Positions 46,371 to 59,913 of a stretch of DNA of 64,000 nt are shown piece after piece (within the stretch, counting starts at the first letter, position 1; the number at the start of each line of letters is the position of its first letter). The notes under the pieces were generated by a model. The model was not told the origin of the DNA and did no database searches. It was given only the letters and a program-made list of their open reading frames with translations. The stretch comes from Tenodera sinensis (lineage: Eukaryota; Arthropoda; Insecta; Mantodea; Mantidae). Position numbers and translations under genes: made by a program. The DNA is taken from positions 165,510,694 through 165,574,693 of the forward strand of contig CM060962.1 of assembly GCA_030765045.1 (NCBI GenBank), given 5' to 3'.

Positions 46371-48228
46371 CAACACGAAATTGGCAAGCTTTCGTTGCGT
46401 TACACGTGCTCTCTGTGTGTTTAGTATCTCTCTAATAGTCGTTATATACTGCTAAATGGGACACTTCGGTTTGTGTTCCATTCCACTGAAATACGCTTTG
46501 TACCTATCTAACTGAATGGTGCCTGTTTCTTCTTTTTTAATAGGCGCTAATATCTTGTGGTGTAAAGGCTCCTAATGATCTATAAAACTTTATAACATTT
46601 AAAAAATTCAACAGTATTATATTAACAATATTGAAATCTCTAACTATAAAAGTGTTATGAAAATTGTTTTGACAACCCGAAGAAAATGGCTCCTCCCCAA
46701 TACTTGAAATAACTTACAGCGCTTTCACAATCTTTGATATCAGTCTATCATTTTACTGAAGTTTAGAACACTCGTTTTCTTCTTTTCTGCGTTTACCGTT
46801 GCGTTAGGTTCTCCCACAACAATATCCCCTTTTCACCAAAGATGTATTTGCAAAAGGTAATTTAGAAAGTCGTTCTCACCAGATATGTTTTGTGAAATTC
46901 AAATTTGGACAAGTTAGAAACACACACTTTACATGACGAAACACCCTGCAGCCTCAAAGCTACATACATGTGTTGGTCTCATTTCGATCCTTGCTGTATC
47001 TGTCCGCCTGCTTCGTCTTTCTCTTCACCGGTCCAGCCGAGAGCTCCCAAAGCCAACGGTTCAACAGTCGTCCAGTAGGGATACTGCCATAGCATTGGTG
47101 CTCTCAAAGCCAACTGGCAGCGAAGTATAGTAGCCAGCACCATGGCTCCTGAAATCCAGCAGTATATGCTCTTTGGTTGCATAATGGAACTGAGGTGTAG
47201 ATTCCATTATGTTATTAGAAGTTACAACAGTGGAAGAGGAGCCCAAAGCGACGCACAACACGTGGTAATTAGCTTCTGTCTCAATTACCAAGAAGCTTTC
47301 GCCACACATAACACTTGCTATATTGGTGCAAAGCTGGTTTGAACGAGAATGTATTTACTGTGACATAAATTGGATTCTGCATTTTGTTATGTTTTCTTCG
47401 AAATATTTCATCTTTGTGTCACTATAGAAGGGGAATTTATTTCAGGAGAGTTATCATAAGTGAGTGATTCATTACACTCATAAGGAATTTTTCTGTAATT
47501 TTGTCCTCACATGCGCATCTGAAGGGGAGAAATCTATGGGGGCACATGGCATTATGCAGCTTCAAAGTTGTGATTCCGCACTATCACCAGATGTAACTTT
47601 CCATCTTTTCTCCAACATTTCCATACATCCAGTCTTCTTTTTACTCGTCTTACCTGTAAGTTCTCTCCATATTCTGTTGATTTTATTCGTTTTTACAGAA
47701 ACTTCACCCATTCACTGTACACACTAACCACTCAGTACGACACCGATTGTAGACAATCCCAAGTGAACTCTTAACAATCTAAAATCTCGTTATATATAAT
47801 GGTACAAGTGTTAATAATGTTGCAGAGAAAATTGGTTGTGAAAAAACGTTTGCTTGCAAACAAATAAACTTAACTATAGTTTAGCACTATAAAGAACTCA
47901 TTTTTAGAAAAAACAAAAATATAAAAGCATTGATCTGCTACCATTTTAGCTAAAAAACACTGGCATAGATACTTACACTAAAAAATAAAAACATCCTGTG
48001 ATTATTATTATTTATTTGTGCCGACAAACTTACTGTTGGTGCTTTTAAACACACAAGCCGTGTGTGGGCAATGTTTGAGAGGTAGAATTGGGACTGAACT
48101 CCCGGGACATAAAGTACTTACGATGGTAAATCGCCATTGGGGTAATTGTCTCTGATGTGAGACTGCCTTTGTGGTTTACCGGGAGAAATATGAATTGGTT
48201 GGAGAATTCAAAGCCATTCTGGCAGATT
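46371..48228. other. Gene-poor interval
   Basis: No gene recognised. At about 48070-48100 lies an inverted counterpart ('gagaggtagaattgggactg') of sequence following the tRNA-like unit (48316-48340), hinting at a second, opposed SINE tail. Confidence 0.4.
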
Positions 48229-48301
48229 GTCACAGTAGTTAAATGATTAGAGCACCCGTCTGGTAAGCGGAGGGTCCGTGGTTCAAATCCCGGCTGTGGC
48301 A
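48229..48301 (+). mobile_element. tRNA-Thr-like unit, probable SINE head (family C)
   Basis: A complete cloverleaf-like order: 7-bp acceptor stem gtcacag/ctgtggc, a loop ctGGTaa that would give anticodon GGT, and a T-arm gtggttcaaatcccgg with one mismatch. A similar unit with a like 3' extension (cattg..tttttcagt..gttctacc) is at 63880-63952, so it is more likely a SINE head than a working tRNA gene. A tRNA gene cannot be excluded. Confidence 0.65.
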
Positions 48302-48456
48302 TTGAGATTTTCAGTTCCAGTTCTACCTCTCAAGTATCCTGTGATATTCATATTCAGAGTTACAGGGCTGAAATGGCGTAAATGATTATGAATACAATTT
48401 GAACATTTTAAAAATGTTTTACAACCAATGTCCCTCAGGAAGAACAGTACTTTTCT

Positions 48457-48666
48457 TGTTGTTGTAGTGTTTAACGCCCGCTTTTACTACTACGGCACCG
48501 CAGGCGGTGGCACTGATGATACATGAAGATGGAGCACCGGTGGAATGAAATGGCGGGGGAAACCGGAGTACCCGGAGAAAACCCGCCGTGACGCCGCTTC
48601 GTCCACCACGAATACCACATGCGGGTCCCTGGGATCGAACCCGGGCCGCCTAGGTGGTAGGCGAGC
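48457..48666 (-). mobile_element. tRNA-derived SINE (family A), 5'-truncated
   Basis: Minus-strand copy of the SINE at 32883-33093, starting at the same point of the head (ctcgcctaccacctaggcgg) and ending agcgggcgttaaacactac-like. Perfect 13-bp target duplication acagtacttttct (48444-48456 and 48667-48679). The shared truncation point suggests a real 5'-short subfamily. Confidence 0.92.
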
Positions 48667-48679
48667 ACAGTACTTTTCT

Positions 48680-51339
48680 ATGGTGAAAGAACTGTCAAAA
48701 TCGGTTGAGTGGCTTCCAAGATTACCTCATAATATTATGATAGTAATGATTTGTAAAGACCTCAGGTGTTGGTTAAGGATGCCTATTACGGCAGCAGTGT
48801 TAGTTGTGATATTTTCTAGTCCTTCATGGCTGATAGTATATTAAACACTATTAAGTACAGGTCTTAATGAGGGTAACAGTTATCAGATTCAACCACTATG
48901 AGTTAGGGCAATGTATGAAATTTGGTGAAAATTGCCGAAAATATTGAGTTTTACTTTTTGCATTTTAATTGTGTTTATACTTTGTACTTTAACGGAACGC
49001 TTTACTTTTCTCAATATCAGCCATTTTTAAAGCTCCAGGAGGGCATTTTAATGCCCCAGTGTGGGTGAGCGTTCCTCGCTAAACTTCATCGCTACAGTTT
49101 TGAAATGCACTTTTCGTTTTCGCTGGCTTTGATTTTCATACCTTGCAGAGAATTTTGTTTCAGAAAGGTTGTGAGTTGCTGCGCTGAAATGAATTCGATA
49201 TATCGAAGTGAAATGCCACGAATCAGACACATGTGTTGCTTCCAGATGGAGAAATGCCGTCAGTGTTCTGTAATTCTGTAATCTTGCCAAGTTATTTCAG
49301 TGTTCCAGTTATATAATAGGATTATTTAGGTAGCTAATAGGTTTTAAGTTATTCTTTAGTCTACACTAGTAAGTAACAAGCAAATATTTTATGAATTTCG
49401 TGTATAAATTTGCGAAAGTGCATAGGTAACGTAGAGGTTAGCTGAGAACAATAAATTTCTAAATTTTGTGAATAATGCGAAGGGGAAAGGAAAGTTTTCA
49501 TATTAAGAAACAACCAAGGAAACTTAACATTCTCAAAAACTGCTACGAGGCCTAGACGAAAGCAACAGAGGGTCCCACATTTGGTGCTGGGGAAATATAA
49601 GTGTATTGGATTTACAAAAATAAACTATTAAACTTTAAATTTCATTTTTTCTCAGTTCTTTTTTTCAGCATTTTTCACAATTCAAAATGCTTCTTGGTCC
49701 CTAGTTTATAACTTATTAGCTTAAAATTTTCAGGAGACCTTAAGAGTTTAAGGTATTAAAATTTGTGGTGCGCTAGATAAAAATGTTAAATAATTGAGCT
49801 CAAATTAAATATTTTTCACAATTCATACTGAAAAAAATTGAAAATATTGATAAATTGTATACAAAGCATTTTTTCTCTTAAGCTAATTAAATTTAAGCAA
49901 TTTTGGTGAGACAATTTCTTTGTATTTGTATACTGAGCTCAAATTAAAAATTTAGGAGGGATACAATAAACTATACGGTCCAAGAGCCATTTCATATGAG
50001 CGCATCAAAAAGTGATTTGTTATTAATAAATATATTCATAATCTAAAAATGGTTTGACATATAACATTGAAATTTTGTGTATACTATTTACTTTATGTTC
50101 CGAGTGTGTGCCAAAAAATTCAAAGCAACAGAAGAAAGCTGTGGATTTTTTAAATGTTCATAGACACATTGCCTTAAATAACGAGAACATGCTTAGAAAA
50201 TATAAATAATGTATTATCATTTCATATGTACGGTTCCCTTAAGGGCTCAAGGTGTGACATGTTTTACCTCTGCCACCATCGAGTGTTTATCTGCATCACA
50301 TCACCATCCTTTGTACATAATTACATACCACTAACTTCTTGCCAATGAAATGAAATTGCATGACCAAATGGTATTAAGAGCACGATACAGTGCGCTACTT
50401 TTTGTGATTTTAGCCTGTAGATAACCCACAAGAAAGATTAATATTTATGTCTGTTTTGCATGTCTGGTGTCAGCAAAAGTAGGTTAAAATAACGAAGCAA
50501 TCGATTTCCTTGCGTACTCGAATAGCTTGCAAAGAATTGAGTTTTGTGGACTGTGCTGTGATAGATAAATGGTTGGAATGAAATAAAATTTGCCCTCGAA
50601 TATATTTAGTAAGATATTTTTAGTTTTTTTATTTCTATCTCAAATTCTTCTCCATTGCTAAGAAATGTTTGAAAAGACAATTTCTAAACTAACCTGGAAG
50701 GGAAGTCATTACATTTCTTCTAATATGTGCTTCATAGAAGCATTACAGACAAAAAAGTCTTATGGCATTTTGTTCTTTGATCAGTCGATTTCGAAAAGAT
50801 AAATGGTTTTTGTTCCAAATTGGATGCGTAATTCCACAAGAATGTGCGAAGATAACAGTTATTTGTAAGATGCGTAGAGTAACTTATTTCTGACATAGCT
50901 TTGGTAGTAGTGCGACATCACACAGGTTTCGAAATAATTAATCACAGAAAAGACGTGAAGGAATACTCCAAACGACTTTTTCAGACGCGAGGCATGTCGA
51001 CAACGTTGCGATGAGGTTGGTCAGGGACTTGACCTGGTTTCCGAATGTAAACAGGTCGACCACTTTCACTTTTGCCTGTGTTTTGGCAGGTAACGGTTGT
51101 GATTGGCCTACGTTCGTACGTAAACATAGAAGGAGACGCGTGGTAGCAGTAGTGTTTGTTTATGTACGGAACCAGTGAAAGTGACAAACACACAATCTGT
51201 AATGTCGGCAGATTGTTTTCGACAAAACGATCTCCGTAGGAAATGGTCAGAGACAAAAACATAAGATACAAAATATGCTCGAAATACTGAGATCTATCAC
51301 TGGTTTAAATTAATGTAATGACTTCCCTTCCATCCTGTA
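48680..51339. other. Long AT-rich gene-poor interval
   Basis: No gene, RNA or repeat that I can support over 2.6 kb. Confidence 0.4.
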
Positions 51340-51835
51340 TGTTCTGCGCATCTTGGAAACGGCTATAACGATTTGGATCAAATTTTGCATTCAGATAAGG
51401 TTTTGGTTAATAAGTTTATATAGGTGTCTTTACTGAAAAAAAAAAAAACCGCGATTTTGCACAAAAAATGACATTTTTTATTCCCTCTTCTACAGAGCAA
51501 TTCTACCACATATATTCCCGTATCTCAGAAACGGCTCTAACGATTTGGTTCAAATTTTGTATAGGTACATATATGGCTTTGCTTTTTAAGTTTACCTATA
51601 TAGGTGTCTTTCCCGAGAAAACGCGATTTTGCACAAAAATTTACATTGTTTATTTTCTTTTATATAGAGCAATTTTGCATATATCTTGTATATCTCCGAA
51701 ATGGTTCTATAGATTTTGATCAAATTTTGTATTCGGATAAGGTTTTGCTTTTTAAGTTTATCTGCCTTGGTGTCTTTCCTAAAAAACACGATTTAATAAA
51801 AAAAATCATGTTTTTATTCCCTCTTCTATGAATAA
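51340..51835 (+). repeat. Three degenerate tandem units of about 160-170 bp
   Basis: Each unit has a block like 'gaaacggctctaacgatttg', 'tcaaattttgtat', 'ggctttgctttttaagttta', 'ggtgtcttt' and a 'cgattt..a' end followed by 'tattccctcttctat'. The motif set resembles part of the dispersed family (ggctctaacgattttgat) and recurs weakly at 58600-58670. No coding frame. Confidence 0.75.
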
Positions 51836-51927
51836 TTTATACAATTTACCCTATGTCTGAAATAGAAATCCTACTTATTACATTCACTCTTCTATGAGCA
51901 ATTTTCCTGAGGAAAAAAAAGCGATTT

Positions 51928-51930
<3 letters not shown>

Positions 51931-52007
<77 letters not shown>
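51931..52007. repeat. (CA)n microsatellite
   Basis: Pure AC run of 77 bp. Confidence 0.98.
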
Positions 52008-52009
<2 letters not shown>

Positions 52010-52536
52010 TTTTTATTCTCTCTTTACAGATAAGTCATACAATTTTCTGTGTGTTTGAAATGGAAATGCTACATAATACATTCAAACTGTCTTCTCTACT
52101 CACCTTCAGATAACACATTCACATCTTTCTCCACTCACTCTTCTAAAAACCATTTTCCATAATATACGTGACTTTACAAAGAAAGAGAAACATATTCTTT
52201 TATCCCCGCTTTTAAAATAAGTCGTATCATCTTCTATATGTTTAAAATATAAATGCTATTATATTCACACTCTCTTCTCTACTCACTTTTAGATAACACA
52301 TTCACGTCTCTTCTCCACTCACTCTTCTATAAACAATTTTCCATAAAATACGTGATTAAAAAAAAGATAAAGAAAGAAAAAGAAAAGAAAAACATGTTTA
52401 TCTCCGCTATTAAAATAACTCATACCATTTTCTGTATGTTTGAAATAGAAATACTATTAAATTCACACTGTTTTCTCCATTCACTTTTAGGTAACACATT
52501 CACGTTTCTTTCACTATTAACTCTTCTAATAACAAG

Positions 52537-52537
<1 letters not shown>

Positions 52538-52624
<87 letters not shown>
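52538..52624. repeat. (TA)n microsatellite
   Basis: Pure TA run of 87 bp, self-complementary and able to extrude a cruciform. Confidence 0.98.
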
Positions 52625-52627
<3 letters not shown>

Positions 52628-52639
52628 CTCAGGGGTCTT

Positions 52640-53192
52640 CGTCTAGGGGATATGTGAATGGCGACCACAAGGTACCCAAGCTGAGCAGAACATTACTTCC
52701 ATTTACTGGTGTTTTGCTCCTCACTGTAACTTTTCTATCTGACCTTACCTTGGTCATCTCTTGTTCAGGGCTCCCGAGGGCTAGGGAGTCTTTATTTTTC
52801 CAATCTCTCCATTTCTCTAATTTCTCTATAAAATATTAACCCTTAACATGCTGACCTGTCATGGCATGTAATACGTCCTCTGATTGGTAATCAGAGGATA
52901 TGGTCGGTGAATTTATTTTGATAACTCTGCCGATCAGGTCAGTGAGACCCGTAAGCCAACGACAGGTGTGGTCCTCCAGACATTCTGGGGGTTGTGAGAG
53001 AGCGGATACTATACTGCTATTGCTATATGAGTGAAAAATATTGTAGAGCAAGAGGATTAATGACATCATTGTCAGAAATTGATGTGGAATTATCCGCTCC
53101 TCCTTTTGGCTATCCTACGCGGAATGCTGCTTTCTGGTGATTTCTGCTCCGGCTGCTCTGGCATGTGATTTTAACCTCAGGGTATGCGTAGG
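52640..53192. other. Spacer left of LTR element with short hairpin
   Basis: Holds a perfect 9-bp inverted repeat with 3-nt loop (cctctgatt-ggt-aatcagagg, 52877-52897). No gene seen. Confidence 0.5.
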
Positions 53193-53813
53193 TGTTTGTG
53201 AATAAAACCAGAACTCTCGTTTGAATACTTTTATTCCCACCAAAATAAGACTGCGTGAGATTTGCCGATCGTAATTAACAACGCTAAGTCGTGACTGTGT
53301 CTTTACTAATACCGAAGATTGTTACTATTAAATATAATGTATCCTCTCACTCGAGGATCCGGAATGCAAGTCCCGTGACTGAAGTACTCGCTCGGAGATA
53401 TGGGCGACGAGTGTACTGACCCGCCGGGTTCTGTAAGGCAAGTCTCAACGACCCTTTCTCTCCGGGTTCTCGCAGGCAAGTGTCTGTGCGTCATGACGCT
53501 CTCTATACCTTTCACTTCCTAATTAGCAACAGGGTTTCGCAGAAACGACCATTCCTTGTTTTCCGGCTCAACGCCGGCACTGAACGGTTTCCAGGAAAAC
53601 CGGTATTACTATGTATCATGCTGACTACCTGGAATTTACCACTAATGACTTGCTAGCAACATTACGTGTCCCTTCTGACAATCTTAACCACAACTAATAC
53701 TCCAGATTCTGTAGCTTTATACATGTAACGATTTTAACATTTTCTGATTATTTAATTCCGCCATGTGATTCAGTATTATATCCATAATTATGGCGTTCAC
53801 AATTTCGGCTTCA
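53193..53813 (-). repeat. 3' LTR (621 bp)
   Basis: Direct repeat partner of 55569-56189. A coding-like frame from the interior (FLKKIVFGQDINIAILL) runs into it on the minus strand. Confidence 0.75.
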
Positions 53814-54557
53814 AATGCCCCCATAGACATTGTCATATTATTCAATAATATTGCAATGTTTATGTCTTGCCCGAAAACAATTTTCTTCAAAAATATTACG
53901 CGATCCATCGGCAAACCTTGAGCTGATTACATACAATTTCTTTTTCTTTTCTTTCACAACTGGTTAACATCAATTCATTTTATAATTTTAACATGGTTAT
54001 GTTTGTCCTGTAAACATTTGTCATACATACATACATACAAATCACATAAATTCAATTAAAACATTTGCACAAAGTTCACACTCAATAAATACATAATTAT
54101 ACCCTTTTTCAATATTACAATTGTTATTATCTTATCGACTATTATTTACATATTTCCTTTATCTCATCTTCCACTTTTATATACAATTTTGCAAAAGTCT
54201 TTGCTGGTTTAGATTTTTTTTTTAAATATAGAAACGTTATCCACCCTTCACTTCACTTCACTTTTCGCTTTCACTTGGTTGTTTTTCTTATATCTATTTA
54301 CAATTTTTTTCTTAAACACTATCCGGTTTGTACATTCATGCTCTAACCAGTCTCAGGAAATTCACACCGTTTACGTACTCTCAGGAATATTTAAAGGTTC
54401 CCGTTAGGGTCTCAGAAGCTGTTTATGCCATCGGCCTATAGATTTGCTAGTTTTCATTAGTTCGAAAGTATGTCCCCCCAATTTTGCAGTAATTATTGCA
54501 GTACTCTTATACAATATTGTAACCTATGATTTTTCCCCTAAGTGCGTTTCGCTCAGT

Positions 54558-55052
54558 CTATTTGCCTGGTTCACTTGTTCTCTTAATACATTTTTCTACC
54601 TCGATACAGTCACTCACCCCATCATGCATCTTTATTTTCCTCTCCTTCGAGTTTAATCTGGGATCTTTATACTTACTCATTTTTTTAACATTATTACGTA
54701 GATCATTATATCCTCTATAAGCGTCGTTTTCTTTATCAATTTCATTATATTCTTCTAATTTAACTTCTGCTAATTCCATTGTTCCAATATTTATTACTTC
54801 CACGACAAATGTTTTCTTCTGAATTTCTTCATCTACCTGATCCCTTGCAATTATACCCAAATTACCGTCCTCTAAAAATGGCACGATAATGGTGTCTTTT
54901 TCCGTAACAATTTTCAAAAATCTATGTTCGAAGTTCACAATAGCGTTCCATGCATATAGACTATCACACCCGATTATAAGATCCGTAACTAGCCTAGGTA
55001 TAACTGAAAATAACAACTTAATAATTCTTTCGCAAATCTCAACATTTAACAT
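54558..55052 (-). pseudogene. Retroviral-type protease C-terminal fragment
   Basis: The segment LVTDLIIGCDSLYAWNAIVNFE resembles the flap-to-C-terminal part of Ty3/gypsy-type aspartic proteases (LVTDAILG.DFL.KY...IDF). The N-terminal catalytic DTG half is not seen in the preceding sequence (55053-55181), which has stops. The rest of the frame is Lys/Glu-rich and unassigned, and the expected RT does not follow. Deleted copy. Confidence 0.5.
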
Positions 55053-55181
55053 GGCCTGAAACTCTCCCTTTTCCCTTCTCTTTCCTACTGCTACTGAGCA
55101 ATATATCCCGTGTACTTCTCACGATATGAATTCTCCCCAATCCTCACTGAAGGCGAGTTTGATAAGGTACGAAGTTTTCCG

Positions 55182-55619
55182 TCACCTTGCTAATTGCTCC
55201 CGTTCGTTACCATTATGTGAAGGTCCCGGGTTCGCGTCCTGATTGTGTTTGCTTGCCATCCATTGCCTAGTTGTGTTAATGGCGTCTATCCTATCTTCCT
55301 GAACCGGTGAATTTCTCCCACTCCTGTTTCTCTCATCTTGCCTTGGGAAATGAGGTCTACATACATTGTTGTTGTTGTTATTAATATTTTTATTGTCAAA
55401 TTCGTGATAGCTATTTCCTGAATAACGTCGGTTTCTGTGAAACTGTCCCCTTCTATCTCTTACATACCTATAGGTTTGCATAAAATTGACGAGCGTTTCG
55501 CCCTCTTTGAAAGTTTTCGTACCTTCCCCTATAACTACCGTCAAAGTTATTTCTCCTTCGGGCGTGGGTGTTTGCGAATAAAACCAGAACTCTCGTTTGA
55601 ATACTTTTATTCTCACCAA
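55182..55619 (-). pseudogene. gag-like C-terminal fragment
   Basis: A 145-residue frame, starting inside the 5' LTR, with an Arg/Asn-rich tail (NRRYSGNSYHEF, a run of Asn, RPHFPRQDERNRSGR). It has no CCHC knuckle. Position before the protease fragment and its composition suggest the basic end of gag. Starting within the LTR is odd and may reflect a deletion that fused gag to the LTR. Confidence 0.4.
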
Positions 55620-56189
55620 AATAAGACTGCGTGAGATTTGCCGATCGTAATTAACAACGTTAAGTCGTGACTGTGTATTTACTAATACCGAAGATTGTTA
55701 CTATTAAATATAATGTATCCTCTCACTCGAGGATCCGGAATGCAAGTCCCGTGACTGAAGTGCTCGCTCGGAGATATGGGCGACGAGTGTACTGACCCGC
55801 CGGGTTCTGTAAGGCAAGTCTCAACGACCCTTTCTCTCCGGGTTCTCGCAGGCAAGTGTCTGTGCGTCATGACGCTCTCTATACCTTTCACTTCCTAATT
55901 AGCAACAGGGTTTCGCAGAAACGACCATTCCTTGTTTTCCGGCTCAACGCCGGCACTGAGCGATTTCCAGGAAAACCGGTATTACTATGTATCATGCTGA
56001 CTACCTGGAATTTACCACTAATGACTTGCTAGCAACATTACGTGTCCCTTCTGACAATCTTAACCACAACTAATACTCCAGATTCTGTAGCTTTATACAT
56101 GTAACGATTTTAACATTTTCTGATTATTTAATTCCGCCATGTGATGCAGTATTATATCCATAATTATGGCGTTCACAATTTCAGCTTCA
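55569..56189 (-). repeat. 5' LTR (621 bp)
   Basis: Direct repeat partner of 53193-53813; same length, with substitutions such as c/t at about 55660 and g/a near 55960. Confidence 0.75.
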
Positions 56190-56969
56190 AAATCCAGCAT
56201 TGGCTAACAACAACATATATATATATATAAATGGAGTTTGTATATATGAACTATTAATCTCGAAAACCACTTGACCGATCACCGCGAAATTCGGCACGCA
56301 TAGGTATTTTTTCATGGAGAAAGCTTTTATGTTAACTATTTACTACACAATATATTACTTCCATATGGTTTTCTCTATTCTCTTTTCTTTTACGTAACAC
56401 ATATAGCCTTCTCCACTCGCCCTTCAACATACAGTCCATACAATTTTCTATGATTGAAACATAAATGCAACGTATTACATTCACACGATTTCCTTTACTA
56501 ATTCTTCCGATATGAGACACAATCACTCCTCTTTCTCTACTCGCCCTTCAACACACAATTCATGCTATGTCCTATATGTTAGAAATACAAATATAACGTA
56601 TTATGTACATTCTCTACTATTTTCTCCATTCAGTTTTGTTTTACGTAACAATTCATATGTTATTCGCTATCGTTTATCAACTTCATACATAACAACGCCT
56701 ATATATGTTGTATGCATTGTATGTTGAAGAGTGAGTTAACTCCGAAGCCGGTTGACACATCGCCATGAAAATTGATATATCTAAGTGTTTTTTTCACGGA
56801 GAAGGTTTTTATGCAATCCATTTTACCACGCAAGGTATTACATTTATATGGTTTTCTCTACTCGCTTTCTTTTACATAACACACTACCTCCTCTTCTAAT
56901 CTATAAATTTTTCCATACATTTGAAGTATAAGTACAACGTGTAACATTCACTTTTTCTACTCATTTTTC
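56190..56969 (+). repeat. Two diverged units of an AT-rich repeat
   Basis: Around 56255-56335 and 56735-56815 the order 'ctcgaaaaccacttgaccga', 'gaaattcgg', 'tttttcatggagaaagcttt' recurs in diverged form, about 480 bp apart. The lead-in is a short TA run (56216-56228). No coding signal. Confidence 0.5.
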
Positions 56970-57955
<986 letters not shown>

Positions 57956-58170
57956 TTCTTTTACTGACCACAATCACATTTCTCTCATTTCTTCGACGAA
58001 CAATTCATACACTTTTCTGTATGATTCAAACAAAAATGCGTATTACATTCACACGGCTTCATCTACTGGCTTTTCTTCCTGTAGTACCTATTTATCGTTC
58101 AACAGTTCATTTGCTCGGTGTCGTTGCAATGTTTTAATAAAAAAATAAGAAAGTAGTTTAAAAAGTAAAG

Positions 58171-58500
58171 TTGTCATATTGGTGTCAGGAGTGCGACGAA
58201 AACCATGATATAAAACAAATGTTAGCCAAGATGGACATAATGGGAAATGAAATTTATTCCGGAATGCGGCAGATAGAAACAAATATGGAAGTCGAATTGA
58301 AAAATGTGAACTCTATAGTGGAAAAGATGAAAACGGGGATGTCCAATATGTAGTGTAGATCGGAAAATACTAACGGGCGACTGGTGGGGTTTAAGGAAGA
58401 CATGGCCGACGTATTAGCGCCCTGGAAGATAGAATTGACCGCAGGACGCAACAACTGAATTCCAGAGTGGAACAAATGCTCGACGAAAACCTCCAATTAG
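58171..58500 (+). pseudogene. Coiled-coil gag-like fragment
   Basis: 58171-58353 encodes a 60-residue amphipathic helix-rich stretch (MLAKMDIMGNEIYSGM, VEKMKTGM), and in another frame to about 58495 coil-like sequence continues (LEDRIDRRTQQLNSRVEQML). Such heptad-rich starts are common in gag proteins of arthropod retroelements. No knuckle or protease follows. Family assignment is weak. Confidence 0.35.
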
Positions 58501-58566
58501 GTGGAGATCTATGGTGGAGGCCTGCGTTCAGCAGTGGACGTTTTACGGCTGAAGTGATGATGCTTA
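58500..58566 (+). mobile_element. 3'-end-like fragment of a LINE
   Basis: The string 'tggaggcctgcgttcagcag' followed by 'tggacgttttacggctg' and 'tgatgatg' resembles a 3' end shared by several insect non-LTR retrotransposons (GGAGGCCT..CAGCAGTGG...GGCTGATGATGATG). Only this tail is present. Confidence 0.45.
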
Positions 58567-58674
58567 TGAAATATTTATATGTTATCTCTTGTATCTCGGA
58601 AATGACTCAATTGCAATAAAAATTTTATGTAGTTAACGTTTTGCTTTTCAGGTTAATCTAAATAAGTATCCTCT

Positions 58675-58675
<1 letters not shown>

Positions 58676-58725
<50 letters not shown>
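58676..58725 (+). repeat. A50 homopolymer
   Basis: An uninterrupted run of 50 A. It may be the tail of a retroposed unit, but I see no clear body or target duplication. Confidence 0.9.
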
Positions 58726-58727
<2 letters not shown>

Positions 58728-59902
58728 TTTCACAAAAAAGGGGGAAAAACTCCAGTCACTCAAATACTATGATATGAACAACTGTAGCCTTGTACGCCGA
58801 GATGCTTCTCATCTATGAGGAAGTCGGTCTGTATGGTCCAGCTGATCAGAAAGTTGCAGGTTCAAACACGGCCCAGACAAATGGTTGTGTAGAGTGCTTG
58901 AAAGCGATAGCCCCATATCAGTGGATTTAATGGCATGTAGAATAACTCCTGCGAGAAGAAATTCCGGCGCACCGGCGGTGTTGATATGACCTAGCAATTG
59001 ACGGAGTCATTAACAAACAAAACACTTATTTATGTGAGGGGAAGCCGGAAGGATTGCAAGATCAGCTTGTTGATTCTATTAACAACGTTACATCAACGGC
59101 GTCACCCGGCCTACGTGATGTTTTCAAGATTTGATAGGCGATTAAGTGAACCAGGCAGCTTACACCCTAACAAACAGGTACCTCTGTGGACGTCCTCAAA
59201 CAGAGTTTTGTGATTCGTATTACCTATATTCGCCGTATTCTAGAAACCGTAGTATGTATACAAAGCGTTTCTGAGCCCAGGTTTATTTTCAAAATGATAT
59301 CATCATTATCACGATAACCATCTACCTACCATCTTGCCCTGTAACATACCTATATTTATTTAAACTCTATATACTACCAGGAATCTTCATGGTCCTCATT
59401 TCCTCTCGTTTCATTTACCTGTTGTGGGCAGGCGTGGTGGACGTGGTTCGCAGCATGAGGTGGATATACTTTGAGAAGAGAAATGATTCTTCCCTAGCAT
59501 CGAAAGTTCTGTGCGAATGGTGCAGATAGGGGCTTATGAAGGGCAGTCGGGGAACTCCATCTGGAAACCAAAGTGCTCTGTGGAAACGTTAGGAGCGCCG
59601 CAGGACCTGCCGCCATCAGATTTGGCCGCCCCTCATGCTCTCTAGCGTCATTTCTACCATAGATTCACTAGGCGCAGTAGATTTAGCTGCGGCCGCAGCG
59701 CTGAAGTGCTCTTCCTTTTCTAATTTCTCTTCCTATTCCAAATATAACATTCGGACCAAAAAGCATTTTGGATGCTTCATCAAAGAAAATCATTTTATCA
59801 GTGGACCTCATATTTAAACACGTAATACAAGGCCAGATGGCTGATCGTACATTTTTACCTTCTGTATCACTTATCTATAATAAGTAAGGAAAGCATTATA
59901 TT
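58726..59902. other. Gene-poor interval
   Basis: No gene supported. A weak B-box-like ggttcaaacac near 58858 could be an old SINE. Confidence 0.4.
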
Positions 59903-59913
59903 TAGATATCGAG

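Larger units (their letters stand above)
53193..56189 (-). mobile_element. LTR retroelement remnant
   Basis: Two direct 621-bp repeats (53193-53813 and 55569-56189) flank a 1.75-kb interior carrying gag- and protease-like fragments on the minus strand. Read on that strand the LTRs start TG and end CA. They differ at roughly ten positions, so the insertion is fairly young, yet the interior has lost reverse transcriptase and integrase. I found no matching target duplication (gtagg against aaatc) and no tRNA primer site that I recognise next to the 5' LTR. Confidence 0.65.

Noticed and set aside
48229..48301. Functional tRNA-Thr gene
   Set aside because: Anticodon GGT is unusual for eukaryotic Thr genes, the stems have mismatches, and a related unit with the same 3' extension occurs at 63880, so a SINE is likelier.
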